From G036327475 sp036327475 (GTDB lineage: Bacteria > Pseudomonadota > Gammaproteobacteria > Enterobacterales > Enterobacteriaceae): a stretch of 64,000 nt of DNA. The translations under genes and the position numbers were made by a program. Location of the stretch: positions 806,001 through 870,000 of the forward strand of contig NZ_CP132913.1 in the NCBI RefSeq assembly GCF_036327475.1, given 5' to 3'. This document shows, piece by piece, positions 57,135 to 64,000 of the stretch (its first letter is position 1; every line of letters starts with the position of its first letter). The notes beneath the pieces were generated by a model. That model saw only the letters and a program-made list of their open reading frames with translations. It was not told where the DNA came from and did no database searches.

Positions 57135-59129
57135 ATGTTCGGAAAATTAACGCTTGATTCGGTTCCGTACCATGAACCGATCATTATAATAACCGTCGCC
57201 ACCATCATTGTGATTAGTCTGGGACTAATGGCTGCCATTACCTACTTCGGCAAATGGCAATATCTTTGGCAGGAGTGGTTCACCTCGGTAGACCATAAGA
57301 AAATCGGTATCATGTACATAATCGTGGCGTTCGTGATGCTGCTGCGCGGCTTTGCCGACGCCATCATGATGCGTTCACAGCAGGCGCTGGCCTCGGCGGG
57401 CGAAGCGGGCTTTCTGCCGCCCCATCATTATGATCAGGTGGTGACCGCCCACGGCATTATCATGATAATCTTCATGGCGACGCCGTTCGTGGTCGGGCTG
57501 ATGAACCTGGCAGTGCCGCTGCAAATCGGCGCGCGTGATGTTGCCTTTCCTTTCCTGAACTCGGTGAGTTTCTGGTTCTTCGTCGTCGGCGTCATCCTAA
57601 TTAATGTCTCTCTCGGCGTGGGTGAATTCGCCCAAACCGGCTGGGCGGCTTATCCACCTCTGGCGGGCAAGGAGTACAGTCCCGGCGTCGGGGTCGACTA
57701 CTGGATCTGGAGTATCCAGATGGCCGGTGTCGGAACTACCCTGACCGGCGTTAATTTCTTCACCACCATTCTGCGCATGCGCCCTTCCGGCATGCCGATG
57801 ATGAAAATGCCTGTCTTCACCTGGACCGCGCTGTGCACCAATGTGCTGATTATCGCCGCGTTTCCCATTTTAACCGTGACCGTCGTACTGCTAACCCTGG
57901 ATCGCTATCTAGGTACCCATTTCTTCACCAACGATATGGGCGGCAATATGATGATGTACGTGAACCTATTCTGGGCCTGGGGCCATCCGGAAGTGTACAT
58001 CCTAGTGCTGCCGGTGTTCGGTGTGTTCTCGGAAGTGGTGGCCACTTTCTCGAAAAAACGCCTATTCGGCTACACCTCGCTGGTATGGGCGACCATCGCC
58101 ATTACCGTACTGTCGTTCTGCGTTTGGTTGCACCACTTCTTCACCATGGGTTCCGGCTCCAACGTCAACGCCTTCTTCGGCATCATGACTATGATCATCG
58201 CCATCCCGACAGGGGTGAAGATTTTTAACTGGTTGTTCACCATTTATCAGGGTCGCGTGGTATTCAACTCGGCGATGCTGTGGACCATAGGTTTCGTCAT
58301 CACCTTCTCCATCGGTGGGATGACTGGCGTGCTGTTGGCGGTGCCCGGCGCTGACTTTGTGCTACACAACAGCCTGTTTTTGATTGCCCACTTTCATAAC
58401 GTCATTATCGGTGGCGTGGTCTTCGGCTGCTTCGCCGGGATGACCTACTGGTTCCCGAAAGCTTTCGGCTATACCCTCAATGAAACCTGGGGAAAACGCG
58501 CTTTCTGGTTCTGGATTATTGGCTTCTATGTCGCATTCATGCCGTTGTACGCATTGGGCTTCATGGGAATGACCCGTCGTTTAAGCCAGCAGATCGATCC
58601 CGTCTTCCATCCGCTGTTGATGGTGGCCGCCGCCGGCGCAGCGCTCATAGCGCTGGGTATCCTGTGCCAGCTGATCCAGATTGTGGTCAGCATGCGCGAT
58701 TGCGAAAAGAATCGCGACATGACGGGTGATCCGTGGGGCGGTCGTACTCTGGAGTGGGCCACCTCCTCTCCCCCACCGTTCTATAACTTCGCCATCGTGC
58801 CAGAGGTGAATAACCAGCGCGATGTGTTCTGGCAGATGAAAGAAGAAGGAACAGCTTATCAAAAACCGCTGGCCTATGAGCCGATCCATATGCTGAAAAA
58901 CACCGGCGCCGGTGTGGTTATCGCCGCCTTCAGCCTGGTGTTTGGCTTTGCCTTGATCTGGCATATCTGGTGGCTGGCAATCGTCGGGTTTGCCGGCATG
59001 ATCGTGACCTGGATAGTGCATAGCTTCAATGAAGACGTGGATTATTACGTGCCGGTAGAGGAAGTTGAGCGTATTGAGAACCGGCATTTTGATCAAATCA
59101 GTGAAGCGAGCGTGAAGAATGTCAACTAA
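57135..59129 (+). CDS. cyoB: cytochrome bo(3) ubiquinol oxidase subunit I
   Basis: Catalytic heme-copper subunit, 664 residues (E. coli 663), about 15 membrane helices. All metal ligands are visible: low-spin heme His in TAHGIIMI and AHFHNV, CuB ligands in WGHPEVY (with the Tyr cross-link partner) and LHHFFTMG, heme o3 His in AHFHN. The D-channel and K-channel residues (Asp in IGARDVAFPFLN, Lys in IPTGVKIFNW) are present. Intact. The end overlaps the cyoC start by 11 bases. Confidence 0.98.
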   Translation: MFGKLTLDSVPYHEPIIIITVATIIVISLGLMAAITYFGKWQYLWQEWFTSVDHKKIGIMYIIVAFVMLLRGFADAIMMRSQQALASAGEAGFLPPHHYDQVVTAHGIIMIIFMATPFVVGLMNLAVPLQIGARDVAFPFLNSVSFWFFVVGVILINVSLGVGEFAQTGWAAYPPLAGKEYSPGVGVDYWIWSIQMAGVGTTLTGVNFFTTILRMRPSGMPMMKMPVFTWTALCTNVLIIAAFPILTVTVVLLTLDRYLGTHFFTNDMGGNMMMYVNLFWAWGHPEVYILVLPVFGVFSEVVATFSKKRLFGYTSLVWATIAITVLSFCVWLHHFFTMGSGSNVNAFFGIMTMIIAIPTGVKIFNWLFTIYQGRVVFNSAMLWTIGFVITFSIGGMTGVLLAVPGADFVLHNSLFLIAHFHNVIIGGVVFGCFAGMTYWFPKAFGYTLNETWGKRAFWFWIIGFYVAFMPLYALGFMGMTRRLSQQIDPVFHPLLMVAAAGAALIALGILCQLIQIVVSMRDCEKNRDMTGDPWGGRTLEWATSSPPPFYNFAIVPEVNNQRDVFWQMKEEGTAYQKPLAYEPIHMLKNTGAGVVIAAFSLVFGFALIWHIWWLAIVGFAGMIVTWIVHSFNEDVDYYVPVEEVERIENRHFDQISEASVKNVN

Positions 59130-59733
59130 GTTCCTATCCAATCATGATACCACCCATGCCGAGCATGGGCACCACGATGCAGGAGCCAATAAAGTATTCG
59201 GTTTCTGGATCTACCTGATGAGCGACTGTATTTTGTTCGCTACCCTGTTCGCCACCTACGCCGTTCTGAGCCACAGCGTGGCGGGCGGGCCGACGGCTAA
59301 AGAGATTTTTGAGCTGCCGTTCGTCCTGGTCGAAACCTTCTTCCTGCTGTTCAGCAATATCACCTACGGCATGGTAATCCTGACCATGCACCGCGGCGAC
59401 AAGAGTCGGATCAACATCTGGTTGGGTCAGACTTTCCTATTCGGTTTAGGCTTTATCTGCATGGAGCTCTACGAGTTCTATCATTTGATTGCCGAAGGCT
59501 ATGGTCCGGATCGCAGCGCCTTTCTGTCCGGCGTTTTCACGCTGGTGGGCACCCATGGTCTGCATGTCATCTCCGGTCTTATCTGGATTATGGTCATGAT
59601 GGTTCATGTCTCCCGTCGTGGTCTGACCCCGGTCAACCAAACCCGCCTGCAGTGCTTAAGCTTATTTTGGCACTTCCTTGACGTGGTCTGGATTTGCGTC
59701 TTTACCGTGGTGTATTTAATGGGGGTACTATAA
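59119..59733 (+). CDS. cyoC: cytochrome bo(3) ubiquinol oxidase subunit III
   Basis: Five-helix subunit III, 204 residues as in E. coli. Conserved parts are GFWIYLMSDCILFATLFATY, the MHRGDK loop, LGFICMELYEFYHLI and THGLHVISGLIWI. The start lies inside cyoB (11-base overlap) and its TAA overlaps the cyoD ATG (TAATG), so translation is coupled. Confidence 0.97.
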   Translation: MSTKFLSNHDTTHAEHGHHDAGANKVFGFWIYLMSDCILFATLFATYAVLSHSVAGGPTAKEIFELPFVLVETFFLLFSNITYGMVILTMHRGDKSRINIWLGQTFLFGLGFICMELYEFYHLIAEGYGPDRSAFLSGVFTLVGTHGLHVISGLIWIMVMMVHVSRRGLTPVNQTRLQCLSLFWHFLDVVWICVFTVVYLMGVL

Positions 59734-60065
59734 TGAGTCATGCATCCGCAGAGCATACCGGCGCCAACCACAGCAGCCATCAGTCCTATCTGATTGGTTT
59801 TATTCTCTCCATTATCCTGACGGTGATTCCGTTCGCCATGGTGATGCAGGGCTCTGCCAGCGAAAGTACGCTGATAGCGGTGTTGGTGATTTGCGCCGTG
59901 GTGCAGATTGTCGTGCATTTGGTGTATTTTCTGCACCTCAATACCTCGTCCGAGCAGCAGTGGAACCTAATAGCCTTTGTATTTGCGGTAATGATCATCG
60001 CAATTCTGGTAATCGGCTCCTTGTGGATTATGTGGTACCTCAATCACAACTTGATGAGCCACTAA
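59733..60065 (+). CDS. cyoD: cytochrome bo(3) ubiquinol oxidase subunit IV
   Basis: Three-helix subunit IV, 110 residues (E. coli 109). I start at 59733 (MSHASAEHTG), which overlaps the cyoC stop; an upstream in-frame ATG at 59694 lies inside cyoC and lacks support. GFILSIILTVIPFAMVMQG and LWIMWYLNHNLMSH match the family. Confidence 0.96.
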   Translation: MSHASAEHTGANHSSHQSYLIGFILSIILTVIPFAMVMQGSASESTLIAVLVICAVVQIVVHLVYFLHLNTSSEQQWNLIAFVFAVMIIAILVIGSLWIMWYLNHNLMSH

Positions 60066-60082
60066 CAGTGTGCAACTGTAAA

Positions 60083-60970
60083 ATGATTAAGCAATACCTG
60101 CAAGTAACAAAACCAGGAATTATTTTCGGTAACCTAATTTCTGTCATCGGGGGCTTTTTGTTGGCCTCAAAGGGCAAGATAAACTATGCCCTGTTTCTTG
60201 CCACGCTGGTCGGTGTATTGCTGGTGGTTGCCTCGGGTTGCGTGTTTAACAACTATATCGATCGCGACATCGACCGAAAAATGGAGAGGACCAAAAATAG
60301 GGTTCTGGTGATGGGGTTGATTTCTCTGAAAGCCAGTCTGGTTTACGCTACGCTACTGGGTATTGCCGGCTTTGCGCTGCTGTATCTGGCGGCTAATCCG
60401 CTAGCTATGTGGCTGGCGGTAATGGGCTTTATTGTCTATGTCGGCGTCTACAGCCTGTATATGAAGCGTAAATCCGTCTACGGTACGCTTATCGGCAGCT
60501 TGTCCGGCGCCGCGCCGCCGGTGATTGGCTACTGCGCCGCCAGCGATCGGTTCGACACCGGCACGTTGATTTTGCTACTTATCTTCAGCCTGTGGCAAAT
60601 GCCGCACTCTTATGCCATCGCCATCTTCCGTTTCAAGGATTATCAGGCGGCGTCGATTCCGGTGTTGCCTATAAAACGTGGCATTTTAGTCACTAAACAC
60701 CATATTACCCTGTATATCATCGGTTTTATGGTGGCGACGATGATGCTGACGCTGAGCGGTTATGCCGGTTACAAATACCTGATTGTCGCCGCCTCGGTCA
60801 GCGTTTGGTGGCTTAGCATGGCACTACAGGGCTATAAATCCGCAAATGACAATAAAGTTTGGGCGCACAAGCTGTTCATCTTTTCGATTGTTGCTATCAC
60901 TTCGCTCAGTGTGATGATGTCGGTGGACTTTATGGTGCCTTCCGCCACCAGCCCGTTCACCCACGTCTAG
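60083..60970 (+). CDS. cyoE: protoheme IX farnesyltransferase (heme O synthase)
   Basis: UbiA-type prenyltransferase that makes heme O for subunit I. 295 residues (E. coli 296). I start at ATG 60083 (MIKQYLQVTKPGIIFGN); a longer in-frame opening reaches into cyoD. Two Asp-rich motifs, NNYIDRDIDRKMERTKNR and FKDYQA with preceding MPHSYAIAIF, and about eight to nine membrane helices. Last gene of the operon. Intact. Confidence 0.97.
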   Translation: MIKQYLQVTKPGIIFGNLISVIGGFLLASKGKINYALFLATLVGVLLVVASGCVFNNYIDRDIDRKMERTKNRVLVMGLISLKASLVYATLLGIAGFALLYLAANPLAMWLAVMGFIVYVGVYSLYMKRKSVYGTLIGSLSGAAPPVIGYCAASDRFDTGTLILLLIFSLWQMPHSYAIAIFRFKDYQAASIPVLPIKRGILVTKHHITLYIIGFMVATMMLTLSGYAGYKYLIVAASVSVWWLSMALQGYKSANDNKVWAHKLFIFSIVAITSLSVMMSVDFMVPSATSPFTHV

Positions 60971-61110
60971 TAGCTATTCGCCTTACCCTCCTCATGTCCT
61001 TTTCACCTCATTGTCAGCTGTGGCCGCCCGGGTAAAGGCGTATCTATTATCCCATTTTCCGTCATGCGTTAAGATATTATAATGGTCCGGTAAGATATTT
61101 CGAGGTAGTG

Positions 61111-62571
61111 ATGAGCGACACAAAAATGACCGGAATGGAGCTGCGAGCCATCTGGGGGCTTGGTGCTGTATTTTCACTGCGCATGCTGGGCATGTTCATG
61201 GTATTGCCGGTATTGACCACCTACGGCATGGCCTTGCATGGAGTCAGCGAATCGCTTATCGGCCTCGCTATCGGCATTTATGGGTTGGCGCAGGCGATTT
61301 TTCAGATTCCCTTTGGCTTGGTTTCCGACCGCGTCGGCCGTAAGCCGCTTATCGCCGGTGGCTTGTTAGTCTTCGCCATCGGCAGCGCCATCGCCGCGCT
61401 GACCGACAACATTTGGGGGGTGATACTTGGCCGTGCATTGCAGGGATCCGGTGCAATTTCCGCCGTGGTAATGGCGCTACTGTCGGATTTGACCCGCGAA
61501 CAAAACCGCACCAAGGCGATGGCATTTATCGGCGTCAGCTTTGGCGTGACCTTTGCCATTGCCATGGTGGTGGGCCCGATCATCACCCATTCCATCGGAC
61601 TAAGCGGCCTATTCTGGGGCATCGCCGCACTGGCGCTGGCCGGCGTTTTGCTTACTCTATTGGTGGTGCCCACAGCCCGCGACCATACGCTTAACCGCGA
61701 ATCGGGCATCGTGCGCGGCAGTATCAGAAAAGTCCTGGCCAATTCACAATTACTAAAACTTAATATGGGTGTTTTTTGTCTACACGCCATGCTGATGTCG
61801 AGCTTCGTCGCTTTGCCGCCCATGATGGCCGGCGCTGGTTTTTTGCCTAGCGAACAATGGAAAGTATATCTGATCACCATGCTGGTTTCGTTTGCCATGG
61901 TGGTGCCGGCGATCATTTACGCCGAAGTTAAGCGCCATATGAAGCGCGTTTTTTTTGGTTGCGTGACACTGCTGCTGTTTGCTGAGCTGGTATTGCTCAC
62001 GTCGGGCAACCATCTGTGGGTGATGTTCGCTGGCATCCAACTGTTCTTTCTGGCATTCAACGTTATGGAGGCCCTCTTACCTTCGTTGATTAGCAAAGAG
62101 TCGCCGGCCGGCTATAAAGGGACCGCTATGGGCGTGTACTCCACCAACCAGTTTCTCGGCGCTGCATTCGGCGGTGCGCTCGGCGGTTTTCTATTTCAAC
62201 TTCAGGGGGCGTGGCTGGTGTTTCTGGCTGGGGCGGTAATAGCATTGGCCTGGTGGATGGTGAGCGCTACGCTGCATGAACCGCCATACGTCAGCAGCCT
62301 ACGCATTGCTCTGCCTGGTCGCGTGGCGGCCGATGGTCAACTGGCGCAGCGCCTACAAGCACAACCCGGCGTAACCGAAGTGGTGGTGCTGCCCGAAGAG
62401 CGCAGCGCCTACATCAAGGTGGACACCAAACAAACCAACCGCGCGGCGCTGGAAAAGGCGGTGGCGTTTAACGCTTGCGTCGCCGCCTCATCGGGTGCCA
62501 CAGTCGCAAACGCCCGTTGTGCTACTCCTCCTCGCGAACAGCGCTGCGATCGACGCCGGGCGGGGCGTTAA
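61111..62571 (+). CDS. yajR: MFS transporter YajR
   Basis: Major facilitator superfamily exporter of unknown substrate with a C-terminal ferredoxin-like YAM domain. I use ATG 61111 because GAGG lies 5 bases ahead; a GTG two bases closer (61108) is less likely. Motif A GLVSDRVGRKP in loop 2-3, the loop 4-5 DLTREQNRTKAM, and the YAM domain (YVSSLRIALPG, VVVLPEERSAYIKVDT). After ALEKAVAF, where E. coli ends (EIEQAIRQA), this frame continues about 30 unrelated residues to a stop that overlaps the yajQ end, so the tail is probably frameshifted. The transporter core is complete. Confidence 0.9.
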   Translation: MSDTKMTGMELRAIWGLGAVFSLRMLGMFMVLPVLTTYGMALHGVSESLIGLAIGIYGLAQAIFQIPFGLVSDRVGRKPLIAGGLLVFAIGSAIAALTDNIWGVILGRALQGSGAISAVVMALLSDLTREQNRTKAMAFIGVSFGVTFAIAMVVGPIITHSIGLSGLFWGIAALALAGVLLTLLVVPTARDHTLNRESGIVRGSIRKVLANSQLLKLNMGVFCLHAMLMSSFVALPPMMAGAGFLPSEQWKVYLITMLVSFAMVVPAIIYAEVKRHMKRVFFGCVTLLLFAELVLLTSGNHLWVMFAGIQLFFLAFNVMEALLPSLISKESPAGYKGTAMGVYSTNQFLGAAFGGALGGFLFQLQGAWLVFLAGAVIALAWWMVSATLHEPPYVSSLRIALPGRVAADGQLAQRLQAQPGVTEVVVLPEERSAYIKVDTKQTNRAALEKAVAFNACVAASSGATVANARCATPPREQRCDRRRAGR

Positions 62572-63039
62572 TCGCGAAAGTTAGTGAATTGGGCCTCCCC
62601 GCGCCTTTGATCCAGCGCGATAACCTGCGGCAGATCGTTAGAGCCTTGCTGGTGACACGGCCTGTTCGTCCTTGACCGCACCTGCACCTCCAGCTTGCTG
62701 TCTTTAATGAGCTTAAGGATTTTCTTGGCCAGCACGGTTCGACTCCTGTTTGAATTTCACATCGACGCTGTAGGTTTTCCCGCTGCGTTCCGGTTCGTTC
62801 AGTAATTCGATCGCGCCATCTTTAGCCGCGCTAGCCGCGCTTAGCCAGTTTTCACGCAAGATCTCGATCAGTTGTTTCACCTGAAATCCTACTTTGGCCT
62901 TTATGGTCTGATTTTTTATTCAAAACTGGACGGAACATTACAAAAGTCTCCCAGCCGGCGCTTAGTTCGCGATTGGCGTTTCCACCGCATTGCAAACTTC
63001 TTGCATATCAGTTGCTGACACGATATCAAATGATGGCAT
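62568..63039 (-). pseudogene. yajQ: nucleotide-binding protein YajQ pseudogene
   Basis: It starts MPSFDIVSATDMQEVCNAVE at 63039 (YajQ: MPSFDIVSEVDAQEARNAVD). A stop and a deletion of about 40 codons follow, then GFQVKQLIEILRENWLS, PERSGKTYSVDVKFKQES and, in another frame, DDLPQVIAL and QFTNFRD to TAA at 62568-62570. YajQ binds cyclic di-GMP in some bacteria. Convergent with yajR; their 3' ends overlap. Confidence 0.88.
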
Positions 63040-63099
63040 ACTGTGTGGCTCTGGCAAGATAAAATTAGCCAACATATTATATCTTCTTGGGCAAAGAGA

Positions 63100-63132
63100 T
63101 AAAAGACGGGATCCCAAAAGACGGGATCCCAG
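63100..63132. repeat. 15-bp tandem duplication
   Basis: AAAAGACGGGATCCC occurs twice in a row (about 63102-63131) between the yajQ and panE relics. Confidence 0.9.
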
Positions 63133-63206
63133 CGGCACATTACGCTCTGGCATGCCGTGAAAATCTGCGGCACAACAGTAAAGCCTATACTTATGGCTCC
63201 AGTGTG

Positions 63207-64000
63207 ATGTGCGTCCTGACCCCTGTCATTTCGAGGGTAAGGCGCATGGGGCAGCTATGGCTGACGGCGCTCAGCCACCAGGAATACAGCGCCCAGGGAT
63301 GGCTATGGGCGCCGCGATCGGTTTGCGGCATAATCAGCCCACAAGGGTGAGAAAGCTGTTTTCAACTGCCCACCAATAACGCCGAGCATTTGACTAAAAG
63401 CGATTGGCTAAAAGCGATATACTGCTGGTCACTCTGAAGTCTGGCAGGTGTCGGGGCTACGCGGGCATCATTGCCACAGTTACGGGCCAATTGTGCCACC
63501 TTACTCGTGCATAGCGGGCTCAACACTCGTGAAGAATTACGCTAATCCAGTCGCTGATCATGGGCGCCACTACCCTTGCCGCCAACCACAAGAGACCAAA
63601 ATTCACCATGTTTATGCTGGCACGACTCGAATCGGGCCCGGCAATAACCAGGCGCAACAGGCTAGCGCCTTGCTGAAGTGTTGCACCATGCTATACCTGG
63701 GTCGCCTTGCACAACAATATTGCCGCAACGGCGATCTGGAGCGCTATGCAGCAGAAACCGAGGCCATCTGCTGCGAGGTGGCGATGGTGATATAGACCGT
63801 GAGGGCTACTGCAGCACCACCGATAATATCTCTTCCATGTTACAGGATGTCCTGGCGCAGCGGCATGCTGATTATATCAACGGCCATACTCTACGGCGCG
63901 CACGGACACGCGGCTGAGCGTGCCGGAGAACTAGCGACTATTTAATTCGATGAAATACAAGGAAAAGCTATGGATAAAACGATCCTTCCCCGCCTGGCAG
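63207..64000 (+). pseudogene. panE: 2-dehydropantoate 2-reductase pseudogene, running to the window edge
   Basis: The GxGAxG start is degenerate, then [20 protein letters not shown] follows (PanE: [21 protein letters not shown]). Later pieces are LLVHSGLNTREELR-like, a scrambled middle, ISSMLQDVLAQRHADYINGH (family [22 protein letters not shown]) and RRART. Frameshifts throughout. The C-terminus is cut by the window end. PanE makes pantoate for coenzyme A; IlvC can partly replace it. Confidence 0.9.

Noticed and set aside
60979..61042. CGCCTTACCC/GGGTAAAGGCG inverted repeat after cyoE as a terminator
   Set aside because: The arms are about 40 bases apart with one mismatch and no T-run, so a rho-independent terminator is not supported.
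1..64000. CRISPR array or intact insertion sequence
   Set aside because: No regularly spaced repeats, and no transposase frame with flanking inverted repeats, were seen. The only transposase-like gene is the eroded Rpn-family relic.

Overview
The window looks like a chromosomal segment of a Sodalis-like insect endosymbiont (Enterobacterales/Gammaproteobacteria). Intact proteins resemble Escherichia/Serratia/Yersinia orthologues closely. Between them lie long stretches of recognisable but broken enterobacterial genes, full of frameshifts, nonsense codons and internal deletions. This half-decayed state is typical of recently host-restricted symbionts such as Sodalis. I recognised no intact insertion sequence, rRNA gene or CRISPR array. 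The species is an inference from family knowledge.

Layout. Positions 1-14.8 kb are almost entirely decayed. The only intact gene is the lipoprotein amidase amiD (3.8-4.7 kb). Around it are relics of a lipid A acyltransferase, two XRE-type regulators, an Rpn-family nuclease/transposase and a Mu-like baseplate cluster. tRNA-Arg(UCU) at 14.86 kb closes this part. From there to the right edge the order is that of the enterobacterial chromosome from argU to panE: argU, folD, (ybcJ), cysS, (ppiB), lpxH, (purE, purK), (ybbP, ybbA, tesA, ybbO, cnoX, qmcA, ybbJ, cueR), adk, htpG, recR, ybaB, dnaX, apt, (priC, acrR, acrA, acrB), tomB, hha, ffs, (ybaZ, amtB, glnK, mdlB, mdlA, queC, ybaV), ppiD, (hupB), lon, clpX, clpP, (tig), bolA, (yajG, ampG), cyoABCDE, yajR, (yajQ, panE). 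Names in brackets are pseudogenes.

What survives is coherent. It covers replication and repair (dnaX, recR, ybaB), tRNA charging (cysS, argU), nucleotide and one-carbon metabolism (adk, apt, folD), lipid A synthesis (lpxH) and protein quality control (htpG, lon, clpXP, ppiD). The cytochrome bo oxidase operon with its heme O synthase, 4.5S RNA, and the Hha/BolA regulators also survive. What is lost is drug efflux, ammonium sensing and uptake, de novo purine synthesis (purEK), queuosine synthesis, muropeptide import, trigger factor, HU-beta, several transporters and all prophage genes.

The most interesting signals are: a nine-A run in dnaX, in the correct phase to make a short gamma-like subunit by slippage, in a gene that has lost the usual E. 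coli slippery heptamer; a tomB gene broken by one TGG-to-TGA change beside an intact hha; an AcrR operator that outlived its regulator and targets; a locally inverted acrB relic; and more than a dozen short exact tandem duplications, all in dead or non-coding DNA.
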